A stretch of DNA of 64,000 nt from Flavobacteriales bacterium UBA2104 (GTDB lineage: Bacteria; Bacteroidota; Bacteroidia; Flavobacteriales_D; Crocinitomicaceae), in assembly GCA_002331485.1 (NCBI GenBank), contig DCYS01000040.1, positions 54,172-118,171 on the forward strand, written 5' to 3'. Below are positions 55,985 through 64,000 of the stretch, piece after piece. Below the pieces are notes generated by a model that saw nothing but the letters and a program-made list of their open reading frames with translations, searched no databases and was not told the DNA's origin. The position numbers and the translations under genes are program-made. The number at the start of each line of letters is the position of its first letter. Within the stretch, counting starts at the first letter, position 1.

Positions 55985-58903
55985 ATGTTGAAAAGAGTTG
56001 GGATATTGGTTTTTATTGTAGCGCTCATGTCGTTTGGAATAGAAAGCCCATCACTTCAAAGTGTTCCTCCCGATAGAGGATTACCCGATTTTATGAGGGA
56101 TGATGCCTCCTGGGCTGATTCAGTCCTGTCCAATTTGACTTTAGAAGAAAAGATCGCCCAAAGCTTTATGATCGCTGTGTATCCGAATAAAGCGGACAAG
56201 CATCTAACGGAAGTAGATTCTATCATCTCAAATTATAAGGTCGGTGGAATCATCCTATTTCAGGGTGAAATGGAAAACACGCGTTCAGCTATTCAAAGAT
56301 CTCAGGCTAGAAGTGAGACTCCTTTGCTTGTTGGTGTTGATGCCGAATGGGGGCTGGATATGCGAATTTGGAAAGGAAAGAAATATCCTTATCAACTAAC
56401 CATTGGTGCTGCGAATGATATTGAAAGTACAAAAACCATTGCTACTTCCATGGGGGCAGATCTCAAAGAGTTGGGTGTTCATATGAGTTTTTCACCTGTA
56501 GTTGATGTCAATTCTAATCCGAACAATCCAGTTATTGGTTTTCGCTCGTTTGGTGAGTCGCCGCTAACTGTCGCGAAACATGGAAGAGCAATGATCCAGG
56601 GCTTTCAGGAGAATAATATCTTAAGCTGTATGAAGCATTTTCCTGGTCACGGTGACACTTCTTTTGATTCACATTACACCTTACCTGTAGTTGAAAAATC
56701 GAAGGAAGAATTAGACCGATTTGATTGGGTGCCTTACAAAATGGGTAGACTTTCAGGAGCTTCTGCGGTAATGATGGCTCACCTTAGTGTTCCATCTCTT
56801 GATAGTACGGGTACTCCAGCAAGTTTGTCGAAAACTATTATTCAGGATGTTCTTAAAAAGGAATTGAAATTCGACGGTCTTGTTATCAGTGATGCGTTGA
56901 ATATGAAGGCAGTTGCAGATCGATATGGTAAATCAGAAGTAAGTGTTAAGGCATATTTGGCAGGTAATGATCTATTGCTATATCCTGAAGAGATAGATAA
57001 ATCAATAAAGTCCATTGTTGATGCATTTCATAAAGGGATGATTACTGAGAAACAGATCAACGAAAAATGTAGAAAGATCTTAAGAGCTAAATATTACGCA
57101 TCTCTGAAAAACAGCCAATTACAATGTCCGAATGATGAAGTGCTGGAAGCTGTAGAGATCAGAGTATATGAGAAGGCATTGACCGTTGTTAAGAATGAAG
57201 GAGCAATTCCTGTCAAAGATGCTTTGGAAAAGAATTTGACGTTGAATATAGGTAGTGATCTTGAGTTGTTTGAACGACGTGTTGCTGATTATTCATCGAC
57301 AGATGTTCTTCATGCGTATTCTGGTGCAGAAGCAATAATGCGTCATGGTGCAAAGTGGAACGACTATGAGAATATCTTTGTAAATATTTCTGCATCTTCA
57401 ATGCTCCCTTCAAATGACTATAATTATCCTGAAGGTTGGAGAGCGTTGATCGACGCTTTGCCATCAGATGCCAATGTTTTCGTTACAATGTTTGGTAATC
57501 CTTACGTTGCACAAGATGAGACAGATTTTGACAATGCAGATGCTGTCATTCTAGCATTTCAATCAAGTGAATATGGACAAGATAGAGTTGCTCAATTGCT
57601 TTTCGGTGGACTGCAATCTACGACTCCTTTGAATATTACTTTAAATGCTATTTTTCAAGAAGGTTATTATGCCGAAACCCCTGAACAGTCGAGGTTAAAA
57701 TATACTGTCCCAATGGAACTGGGAGTAAGTCGTGCGAGGCTCAGTGAAATTGATTCAATTGCATTAAAAGGCATTAGAGAACAAGCATATCCAGGATGTC
57801 AGGTTGTTGTAGCAAAAGACGGTAAAGTGATCTATCAGAAGAGTTTTGGTCATTTCACTTATGATTCTGTGCAACCTGTGGATAATTCAACCATTTACGA
57901 TATTGCCTCGATCACGAAGATCGCTGCATCAACTTCAAGTTTAATGTTTCTTCAAGATCGTGGGAAGTTTTCATTAGATAGTGTTCTTGGAGATTATTTG
58001 GGTGAATTAACCAGAGGAACTGCATACGAAAGAATATTGCTGCGTGATATGATGGCTCATCAAGCACGTCTTTCACCGTGGATTCCGTTTTACACTTCAA
58101 CGCTGACGGGAGGTATTCCTGACACGACTATTTACTCTACAGTTGCAAACGACAGTATGAGTCGTGAGGTTGCAGATGACCTCTTTATTTTGAATGATTA
58201 CGAGAAAACAATGTATGATCGAATTTTGAGAACAAATCTCAGGAGACATAAGAAATATAAGTATTCTGATCTTGGATATTATTTCGTTAAGAAGATCATT
58301 GAGAAAAGTACTGGTACTCCTCTTCAAGATTTTGTCTGGAATACATTTTATGAGCCTATGGGGCTCAAAACAATGGGATATCATCCTCTAGAGAAGTTTG
58401 AAAAGACTCAAATTGCTCCAACAGAGCAAGATACTTACTTCAGGCATCAACTCGTTCATGGTTATGTGCATGATATGGGTGCTGCAATGATGGATGGAGT
58501 AGGAGGTCATGCTGGGGTATTTGCGAGTGCCACAGATCTGGCCGCCTTCATGCAGATGTTCTTGAATAAAGGAATGTATGGTGGCAGAAGATACTTGTCT
58601 GAGGAAGTTGTGGAAGAATATACATCTTGTCAGTTTTGTCCGAAGAATCGAAGAGGAGCTGGTTTTGACAAGCCGGTTACCAGTCTCGATGGTGGTCCAA
58701 CCTGCGACCTGGTTTCTTTATCTTCTTTCGGTCACTCTGGGTTTACAGGAACTCAAGTATGGGCAGATCCTTCGAATGGAGTGAATTATGTTTTTTTATC
58801 GAATCGGGTTTATCCCAGTGGTGAAAATTGGAAACTAATTAGAATGAATATTCGTACAGATATTCAGCGTGTTATCTATGAGATTTTCCCGGCGAATCAA
58901 TAA
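55985..58903 (+). CDS. NagZ-like glycoside hydrolase 3 fused to a class C beta-lactamase-like domain
   Basis: A 972-residue exported fusion with an N-terminal signal sequence. Residues about 45-370 are a GH3 beta-N-acetylglucosaminidase with the NagZ loop KHFPGHGDTSFDSH (217-230) and nucleophile D303 in VISDALNMKAV. A GH3 C-terminal-like region follows. Residues about 580-965 are a serine beta-lactamase/esterase domain with S642-x-x-K645 (SITK), Y760-S-D and HSGFTG near 917. It probably trims peptidoglycan sugars and peptides or esters in the periplasm. The second motif is Tyr-Ser-Asp rather than Tyr-x-Asn. Confidence 0.92.
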   Translation: MLKRVGILVFIVALMSFGIESPSLQSVPPDRGLPDFMRDDASWADSVLSNLTLEEKIAQSFMIAVYPNKADKHLTEVDSIISNYKVGGIILFQGEMENTRSAIQRSQARSETPLLVGVDAEWGLDMRIWKGKKYPYQLTIGAANDIESTKTIATSMGADLKELGVHMSFSPVVDVNSNPNNPVIGFRSFGESPLTVAKHGRAMIQGFQENNILSCMKHFPGHGDTSFDSHYTLPVVEKSKEELDRFDWVPYKMGRLSGASAVMMAHLSVPSLDSTGTPASLSKTIIQDVLKKELKFDGLVISDALNMKAVADRYGKSEVSVKAYLAGNDLLLYPEEIDKSIKSIVDAFHKGMITEKQINEKCRKILRAKYYASLKNSQLQCPNDEVLEAVEIRVYEKALTVVKNEGAIPVKDALEKNLTLNIGSDLELFERRVADYSSTDVLHAYSGAEAIMRHGAKWNDYENIFVNISASSMLPSNDYNYPEGWRALIDALPSDANVFVTMFGNPYVAQDETDFDNADAVILAFQSSEYGQDRVAQLLFGGLQSTTPLNITLNAIFQEGYYAETPEQSRLKYTVPMELGVSRARLSEIDSIALKGIREQAYPGCQVVVAKDGKVIYQKSFGHFTYDSVQPVDNSTIYDIASITKIAASTSSLMFLQDRGKFSLDSVLGDYLGELTRGTAYERILLRDMMAHQARLSPWIPFYTSTLTGGIPDTTIYSTVANDSMSREVADDLFILNDYEKTMYDRILRTNLRRHKKYKYSDLGYYFVKKIIEKSTGTPLQDFVWNTFYEPMGLKTMGYHPLEKFEKTQIAPTEQDTYFRHQLVHGYVHDMGAAMMDGVGGHAGVFASATDLAAFMQMFLNKGMYGGRRYLSEEVVEEYTSCQFCPKNRRGAGFDKPVTSLDGGPTCDLVSLSSFGHSGFTGTQVWADPSNGVNYVFLSNRVYPSGENWKLIRMNIRTDIQRVIYEIFPANQ

Positions 58904-58941
58904 ATTATATTTTTTCTGGAACAAGTATAACGCAACGTTGT

Positions 58942-58949
58942 TAATTTTG
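58942..58949 (+). promoter_or_regulatory. putative -7 box for bshA
   Basis: TAATTTTG fits the TAnnTTTG consensus and lies 31 bases before the bshA ATG. No -33 element is clear. Confidence 0.4.
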
Positions 58950-58980
58950 AGCTAAGCGATTAGCACGCTAAAAAAGAATT

Positions 58981-60123
58981 ATGAAGATCGGAATAGTTTT
59001 ATATCCCACGTTTGGAGGAAGTGGAGTAGTTGCAACAGAATTGGGTAAGGCTCTTGCAGAGAAAGGTCACGAGATCCATTTTATTACCTACTCTCAGCCT
59101 GTTCGACTGGGATCCTTCCGAGATAATATATTTTACCATGAGGTAGTTGTAAGTAATTATCCATTATTTGAGTTTCAGCCTTATGAAACAGAGTTAGCAA
59201 GTAAGATGGTGGATGTTGTTGAGCATGAGAAACTTGATCTTCTACATGTGCATTACGCTATTCCTCATGCCTCCGCAGCTTTCATGGCACAACAGATCCT
59301 TAAAACGCGGGGCGTTAATATCCCGTTTATCACGACATTGCATGGTACAGACATTACTTTAGTTGGAAAGGACAAATCATTCGAACCAGTAATTACCTTC
59401 TGTATCAATCAATCAAATGCTGTTACTGCGGTTTCTGAAAGTTTAAAAGAAGATACTTATGCTCACTTTGACACTGATCGAGATATAAAAGTTATTCCAA
59501 ATTTCATTCATAACATTGATGATGAAAAGAATGAATTTGATATAGAAAAGCGACGCAAATATGCTGCAGATGATGAAAAGATCCTATGTCATGTCTCTAA
59601 TTTCCGAAAGGTTAAAAGAGTAGAGGATGTTGTTCATGTTTTCAATGAAGTGAATAAATCTGTTCGTTCACGATTATTACTCATTGGAGATGGACCTGAA
59701 CGATATAATGTTGAGTTGTTGTGCAGAGAACTCGGTACATGTGACCGAGTAATGATGGTTGGTAAGATCCGTGATGCTGCACAATTGATCAAGATCTCTG
59801 ATATGTTCTTATTACCTTCTCAAACAGAGAGTTTTGGTTTGGCTGCCCTTGAAGCAATGGCTGTAGGAGTGCCCGTTATTTCCTCGAATACTGGAGGGAT
59901 ACCAGAGGTTAACGCCCATGGTTTTTCAGGTTTTCTAAGTGATGTAGGTGACGTTCAGGATATGGCTAAAAATGCGATCAGTTTATTGTCTGATCATGAG
60001 AAACTTGAACTCTTCAAGAAGCAGGCGAAGGCTCAAGCTGAGAAGTTTTGTATAACGAAGATCCTCCCTCAATATGAGGCGCTTTATGAGGAAGTGTTGT
60101 CGAAAAGTAAATTAACTGTGTAG
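58981..60123 (+). CDS. bshA: N-acetyl-alpha-D-glucosaminyl L-malate synthase
   Basis: A 380-residue GT4 glycosyltransferase that joins GlcNAc from UDP-GlcNAc to L-malate, the first step of bacillithiol synthesis. The N-terminus MKIGIVLYPTFGGSGVVATELG is the clear BshA signature. The C-terminal donor domain has LLIGDGPER, LLPSQTESFGLAALEAMAVG and the SNTGGIPEV loop. Length is normal. bshB and bshC are not in the window. It stands alone, convergent with the cyclase-HD gene. Confidence 0.95.
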   Translation: MKIGIVLYPTFGGSGVVATELGKALAEKGHEIHFITYSQPVRLGSFRDNIFYHEVVVSNYPLFEFQPYETELASKMVDVVEHEKLDLLHVHYAIPHASAAFMAQQILKTRGVNIPFITTLHGTDITLVGKDKSFEPVITFCINQSNAVTAVSESLKEDTYAHFDTDRDIKVIPNFIHNIDDEKNEFDIEKRRKYAADDEKILCHVSNFRKVKRVEDVVHVFNEVNKSVRSRLLLIGDGPERYNVELLCRELGTCDRVMMVGKIRDAAQLIKISDMFLLPSQTESFGLAALEAMAVGVPVISSNTGGIPEVNAHGFSGFLSDVGDVQDMAKNAISLLSDHEKLELFKKQAKAQAEKFCITKILPQYEALYEEVLSKSKLTV

Positions 60124-60136
60124 ACTTCAGAAATAG

Positions 60137-61828
60137 TTATTCTCCAAGTAGGTCGTCGCGATTCTGCTTGAGCTCTTGAATTCTTTTCATTTTCCCCTTA
60201 TTTCTGATATTGTGTGCAGTTTGCGTATAGAATTTATGGACGTTTTCAAGATAGTTCAACTGAAATTCTATCCATTCAAGGTTGGTCATTTTCTTACCTT
60301 GAAGTTCTAATTCATTTCTTAGTTTTTTAGAAACCAGAAAATAATCAGCTCGACCTAAATAATCGTGATCAGCGTCATTCATTATCTTTTCGAGTAGAGT
60401 CTTTGGTTCGATCTCACGAGTTGTCGACATGATGATCTTAGCGATCTTCTCTATTTGCTTTTCATTGTATCCAAAGTTCGGAAGTTCTCTTCTCACAAAT
60501 TCAGCCCCGATATTTTCATTATGGTCATATTGTAAAATGAATCCGGCATCATGAAAAAGAACTGCTGTCTTCAAGAGGATCAGATCTTCTCCTTCAACTC
60601 CTTCCAGTTTGGCGATTCGTTCAGCCGCCTTTTCAACATTTAAGGTATGCTTTAGACTATGGTAGTCAAGCTCATCAGGTAAGGAAGATTTTAGCTTGTT
60701 GATAATATGTCTCCTTGCAAATTCAAAATCCATATTTACTAGGTCGCAATGCTTACGAAGTTTACTGTTAGCTGTATTTCCCTCCTCAAAGAGCGAATAT
60801 TCTTGTTTTAAATTTTCAATGTAGAACATATCGACCTGACCGCCATATTTGATCTCAATTTCACCTCTGTGAGTAAGATTAAAATAGGGTAGAACGTGAC
60901 CAGCGATCCTATCTGTAACTGTTATACTATCGGCGGTAGAATGTTGTTCAGCTCTCGCAGCGATATTTACCGTATCTCCCCAAACATCGAAACTCATTTT
61001 TTTGTTTCCAATGATTCCAGCGACTAATGGGCCAGAGTGTAAACCGATCCTAATTTCCCAGAAATCACTTCCCGTGGCCTGAGCTAACTGTTTGCGGTTT
61101 TTCATATAGTTCCGCATTTCTAAAGCAGCCAAACACGCACGAACAGCAGGTTTTTTATTTTTCTCCGTTACGCCACCCAATGCCATGTAAGCATCTCCGA
61201 TCGTTTTTATCTTTTCAAGATTGTAACGTTCAACGATCTCATCAAACTTGTTGAAATACTCTTCAAGTTGACGCAGTAGTATCATTGGTTTGTGATGCTT
61301 GGCGATCTTTGAGAATGCTACAAAATCAGTAAATAATACTACACCTTCTTCAATTCTTTTAGGAGAAAACTTACCAACTGTATTAAGGTCCTGAAGCACA
61401 GTTTGCGGAAAAATATTCTCAAGTAATTGATTAATTCGCTGATCTTTGAAGTAGAGTGTTTTAAATACTTCGATTTTAGCTTTAACCAGGTTTGGGTTGA
61501 ATGGACTTGAAATGTAATCAACAGCTCCTTCTCTAAAACCCTTCACCAGCTTAGCACCACTAGAGGTACTTTCACTAATTACGATCTTATATGCGTCGGT
61601 AGAGTTCGGGTTAGATTTTAGTCGTTGTAATAGCTCAAAACCGTCAATGGATTCACGTTGGATATTAATAAGAATGATCCCAATTTTTCTCTTTTTCAGA
61701 ATAGGCAATGCAGCTTTCTCATTTTCACAGAAAATAAGGTTGTTACCACCTCCATTCAGCATTGCACGAAGACCACTGATGTTGGTTTCATTGTTGTCAA
61801 TAACGAGAATGTTTATGAATCTTTCCAC
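60137..61828 (-). CDS. pseudo-receiver / class III adenylate cyclase / HD-domain fusion protein
   Basis: A 563-residue soluble signalling protein. Residues 5-125 have the receiver fold, but the phosphoacceptor position is Asn55 (IILINIQRE) and the conserved Lys is Ser108 (YISSPF), so it should not be phosphorylated normally. Residues about 160-335 are a class III cyclase with metal ligands D168 and D212, ATP-selecting K208 and D281, and transition-state N288 and R292, so cAMP synthesis is predicted. Residues about 385-500 form an HD hydrolase domain with His394, H426-D427 and D485/D487. The HD substrate is unknown. Confidence 0.9.
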   Translation of the reverse strand: MERFINILVIDNNETNISGLRAMLNGGGNNLIFCENEKAALPILKKRKIGIILINIQRESIDGFELLQRLKSNPNSTDAYKIVISESTSSGAKLVKGFREGAVDYISSPFNPNLVKAKIEVFKTLYFKDQRINQLLENIFPQTVLQDLNTVGKFSPKRIEEGVVLFTDFVAFSKIAKHHKPMILLRQLEEYFNKFDEIVERYNLEKIKTIGDAYMALGGVTEKNKKPAVRACLAALEMRNYMKNRKQLAQATGSDFWEIRIGLHSGPLVAGIIGNKKMSFDVWGDTVNIAARAEQHSTADSITVTDRIAGHVLPYFNLTHRGEIEIKYGGQVDMFYIENLKQEYSLFEEGNTANSKLRKHCDLVNMDFEFARRHIINKLKSSLPDELDYHSLKHTLNVEKAAERIAKLEGVEGEDLILLKTAVLFHDAGFILQYDHNENIGAEFVRRELPNFGYNEKQIEKIAKIIMSTTREIEPKTLLEKIMNDADHDYLGRADYFLVSKKLRNELELQGKKMTNLEWIEFQLNYLENVHKFYTQTAHNIRNKGKMKRIQELKQNRDDLLGE

Positions 61829-61895
61829 GATATAAAGCTTCTACAGCGAAAATAATGTTTTTACTGATTAGGGCTATGGCTATTAGGAATAAATA

Positions 61896-61926
61896 AAAAA
61901 AGTCACTCGATTTTGAGTGACTTTTT
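61896..61926 (-). terminator. strong hairpin terminator after the ferredoxin gene
   Basis: AAAAAGTCACTC pairs with GAGTGACTTTTT (ending at 61926) around a 6-base loop, flanked by A and T runs on both sides. It terminates leftward ferredoxin transcription and could also work rightward. Confidence 0.85.
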
Positions 61927-61951
61927 CTTTAATCTAAAATCTGAAATATTT

Positions 61952-62299
61952 TTACAGGTGCATGAAATCTTTCTTTGCCAAGAGTTCATCATCCGATTCT
62001 CTGTAATCAGGATCATCAACACAACAGTCTACTGGACATACAGCTGCGCACTGTGGTTCATCGTGGAATCCAACACATTCCGTACACTTATCAGTAACAA
62101 TGTAATATACATCCATGTCACCGGGCTCATGTTCTTTTTCAGCATCCATTTCCTCTCCATCTAATGTTTGGATCATGCCTTTCAGTGTTGTACCATCGGC
62201 ATAACTCCACTCCATTCCACCTTCATATATTGCATTGTTCGGACATTCAGGTTCACAGGCACCGCAATTGATGCATTCGTCCGTAATCATTATAGCCAT
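61952..62299 (-). CDS. 2[4Fe-4S] dicluster ferredoxin
   Basis: A 115-residue ferredoxin. The first cluster motif is CINCGACEPECP at about residues 9-20. The second is CTECVGFHDEPQCAAVCP, with an eight-residue spacer, typical of the Alvin/YfhL-like group. An acidic insert of about 55 residues separates the motifs. It carries low-potential electrons in the cytoplasm; the partner is not known. It is divergent from the LuxC-like acyl-CoA reductase and shares a compact promoter region with it. Confidence 0.94.
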   Translation of the reverse strand: MAIMITDECINCGACEPECPNNAIYEGGMEWSYADGTTLKGMIQTLDGEEMDAEKEHEPGDMDVYYIVTDKCTECVGFHDEPQCAAVCPVDCCVDDPDYRESDDELLAKKDFMHL

Positions 62300-62326
62300 A
62301 TTAACTAATTTATGCGTTTGTTCTTT

Positions 62327-62342
62327 TACATTTGCAAATATA
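62327..62342. promoter_or_regulatory. back-to-back -7 boxes between the ferredoxin and acyl-CoA reductase genes
   Basis: TACATTTG on the plus strand (62327-62334) directly abuts TATATTTG on the minus strand (62342-62335). The centre ATTTGCAAAT is a perfect palindrome. The minus box is 35 bases from the ferredoxin ATG and the plus box 60 bases from the acyl-CoA reductase ATG. Confidence 0.5.
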
Positions 62343-62394
62343 ATAAACGTATAGTAAGCATATTTGTTTACTGGTATTAAATAATGAGAAATTC

Positions 62395-63447
62395 ATGGTT
62401 GAAAGAAAAGATCAAAATAAAATCATAAAGACACTTTCCGTTTTGGGAGAGGCAATGGTGTTATGGGGTGAAAACAAGCCTAAAGAATCTTTCAATAAGT
62501 TTGTTGCAGAGCCGTATTTCGATCAAATGAATTCAATAATTCAAAGTGAGCAACATCACAATGGTTGGTTTACTCCAGAAAATGTACGTGAGAGTTTGCT
62601 AAATCTGGGACTATTATTGACTGAGGAAAATCTGTCAAACTGGATAAATGAATATAACTTTAAAGGTGGAGGAAAGAGAGTAGGGTTAATAATGGCAGGT
62701 AATATTCCTTTGGTTGGTTTTCATGATTTTATTTCAACCTTACTATCGGGGAATGATGCGATCGTGAAGCTTTCAAGTGACGATAAACGACTATTACCTG
62801 AACTGATCTCTATACTTCAAGATCTTCAGCCTGAATTAAAAGATCGTATTGAAATAGTTGAAAAGTTAACTAAAGTTGATGCTGTAATTGCGACCGGTAG
62901 TAATAATTCTGCACGCTACTTTGAAAAATATTTCGGTCACTTACCGAATATCATTCGTATGAACAGAACTTCAGTGGCTGTTTTAACAGGAGATGAGAGT
63001 GAAGAGGAATTAAAAGAATTAGGGAAGGATATTTTCACATACTATGGTTTGGGATGTAGAAATGTATCACATTTATTACTTCCAAAAGATTTTGATCTTG
63101 ATCGAATATTCAGTTCTATTATTGATTATGGTGAGATCATTAATCATAATAAGTATGCCAATAACTACGATTATTACAAGGCAATTTATTTGATGAATAG
63201 GGAAGAGATACTGGAAAACGGATTTGTCTTAACACGTGAATCCGATGAGTTATTTGCTCCCATTGCTGTATTGCACTATCAGCGTTACACTGATAAAAAT
63301 GAAGTGGATAAATTTTTATCAAAACATAAAGGTGAGATCCAGGCTGTCGTGGGAAGAGAGAATATTCCTTTTGGAAAAGCACAGTCACCAAGGATCAATG
63401 ACTATGCAGATGGAGTAGATACCATGGCTTTTTTATCGGAGCTTTAA
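62395..63447 (+). CDS. LuxC-like acyl-CoA reductase
   Basis: A 350-residue protein of the LuxC/acyl-CoA reductase family, which reduces fatty acyl groups to aldehydes with NADPH. The fold is that of aldehyde dehydrogenases: LIMAGNIPLVGFHDFISTLLSGN is the Rossmann entry, GLGCRNVSHLLLP contains the catalytic Cys, and KFLSKHKGEIQAVVG is near the end. In Bacteroidota it commonly lies opposite a dicluster ferredoxin, as here. The acyl substrate is unknown. Confidence 0.88.
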   Translation: MVERKDQNKIIKTLSVLGEAMVLWGENKPKESFNKFVAEPYFDQMNSIIQSEQHHNGWFTPENVRESLLNLGLLLTEENLSNWINEYNFKGGGKRVGLIMAGNIPLVGFHDFISTLLSGNDAIVKLSSDDKRLLPELISILQDLQPELKDRIEIVEKLTKVDAVIATGSNNSARYFEKYFGHLPNIIRMNRTSVAVLTGDESEEELKELGKDIFTYYGLGCRNVSHLLLPKDFDLDRIFSSIIDYGEIINHNKYANNYDYYKAIYLMNREEILENGFVLTRESDELFAPIAVLHYQRYTDKNEVDKFLSKHKGEIQAVVGRENIPFGKAQSPRINDYADGVDTMAFLSEL

Positions 63448-63464
63448 AAGAAATAGACATTTAG

Positions 63465-63493
63465 TTGACAGGAAAAAAAAATATTTAGTTTTG
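63465..63493 (+). promoter_or_regulatory. promoter of fabG
   Basis: TTG at 63465-63467 (in TTGACA) and TAGTTTTG at 63486-63493 are separated by 18 bases, fitting the Bacteroidota housekeeping promoter. The start codon follows 20 bases later. Confidence 0.65.
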
Positions 63494-63512
63494 TTCTCAA
63501 ATTAATTAAGAT

Positions 63513-64000
63513 ATGAAATTACTAGCAGATAAAGTTGTATTGATCACAGGAGCATCTCGAGGAATAGGTAAAGCTATAGCTCAAAAATGCGTCGATGAAG
63601 GAGCTAAAGTAGCATTCACTTACCTTTCGTCTGAAGAAAAAGCAAATGCACTAGCTAAGGAGCTAAGTGAAAACGGAGGAGAAGTAAAAGGTTTTAAAAG
63701 TAACGCGGCTGATTTTGATGCTGCGCAGCAATTGGTTCAAGATGTTGTTGAAGCTTTCGGAACAATCGATGTACTTGTAAATAATGCTGGAATTACTCGT
63801 GACAATCTTCTCATGCGTATGACAGAAGAAATGTGGGATGAGGTTATCAACACAAATTTGAAATCTGCATTTAATTTAACAAAAGCTGTACAGCGACCAA
63901 TGTTGAAAGCCAGAAAAGGCTCAATAATCAACATGTCATCAGTAGTTGGAGTATCTGGAAATGCGGGTCAGGCTAATTATGCTGCATCTAAAGCAGGAAT
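63513..64000 (+). CDS. fabG: 3-oxoacyl-ACP reductase (partial, runs off window)
   Basis: The first 162 residues or so of a classical short-chain dehydrogenase of the FabG type, which reduces 3-oxoacyl-ACP in fatty acid elongation. It shows the NADPH loop TGASRGIGKAIA, NNAGITRDNLLMRMTEEMWD (diagnostic of FabG), INMSSVVGVSGNAGQANYAASKAG with the catalytic Ser, Tyr and Lys. The 3' end is outside the window. It has its own promoter after the acyl-CoA reductase gene. Confidence 0.95.
   Translation, partial: MKLLADKVVLITGASRGIGKAIAQKCVDEGAKVAFTYLSSEEKANALAKELSENGGEVKGFKSNAADFDAAQQLVQDVVEAFGTIDVLVNNAGITRDNLLMRMTEEMWDEVINTNLKSAFNLTKAVQRPMLKARKGSIINMSSVVGVSGNAGQANYAASKAG

Overview
The window is a stretch of chromosome from a low-GC member of the phylum Bacteroidota, most likely an aquatic flavobacterium-like lineage (the phylum is well supported; the order is inference). 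Supporting marks are a fused LpxC-FabZ gene, the type IX secretion regulator PorX, a protein with a C-terminal type IX sorting domain, a type III glutamine synthetase, a long acidic tail on ribosomal protein S16, bacillithiol synthase BshA, and repeated promoter -7 boxes of the form TAnnTTTG that are typical of this phylum. Almost everything is core housekeeping or conserved accessory DNA. I see no insertion sequence, prophage, integrase, CRISPR array, restriction system or rRNA operon, and no gene-free stretch longer than about 290 bases. Layout: 1-6.8 kb holds the end of an unidentified gene, a Dps mini-ferritin, two short-chain dehydrogenase-like genes, rpe, an L,D-transpeptidase, a rhomboid protease, a class IV aminotransferase and an FMN reductase. 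6.8-14.4 kb has glnN behind an intergenic region rich in inverted repeats, a Crp/Fnr regulator, and a leftward operon in which the two halves of a split transketolase flank a secreted von Willebrand A protein, followed by a class III aminotransferase. 14.5-22.6 kb is a rightward run: prmC, ligA, a small DUF6913-like gene, dapA, two unknown exported proteins, an nrnA-like DHH phosphoesterase and two FKBP-type lipoproteins. A tRNA-Pro gene follows at 22.65 kb, and its 3' end is repeated both inverted and direct just downstream. 22.9-25.3 kb carries a redoxin, an M23-LysM endopeptidase and a patatin. 25.4-31.4 kb is a leftward lipid A operon (HD hydrolase, lpxD, lpxC-fabZ, lpxA) ending in an RNA uridine methyltransferase that lacks the usual iron-sulfur cysteines. 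31.5-35.4 kb has porX, tsaE, ald and a membrane-anchored unknown; 35.4-37.9 kb has a DUF1684 gene, a YggS-type PLP protein and a DUF1015 gene. 38-42 kb has a type IX cargo protein and the rpsP-rimM-trmN6 cluster. 42-47.5 kb runs leftward: an unknown membrane protein, a DUF2797 gene, a concentrative nucleoside transporter, a DUF151 nuclease-like gene and etfBA. 47.8-55.7 kb has a sigma factor with an overlapping anti-sigma/TonB-like membrane gene, tatA, a Ca2+/Na+ antiporter, a membrane-anchored EEP hydrolase, two rhomboids, mutL and a small membrane gene. 56-64 kb has a glycoside hydrolase 3/beta-lactamase fusion, bshA, a pseudo-receiver/adenylate cyclase/HD fusion, a dicluster ferredoxin, a LuxC-like acyl-CoA reductase and the start of fabG. 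The observations most worth following up are the tRNA-Pro 3'-end repeat and palindrome, the cyclase-HD fusion with an inactivated receiver domain, the vWA gene inserted between transketolase halves, the sigma factor with a TonB-tailed partner, the cysteine-less RlmD-family enzyme, and several promoters whose -7 box lies 4-6 bases before the start codon. I did not find a clearly new defence or mobile system.
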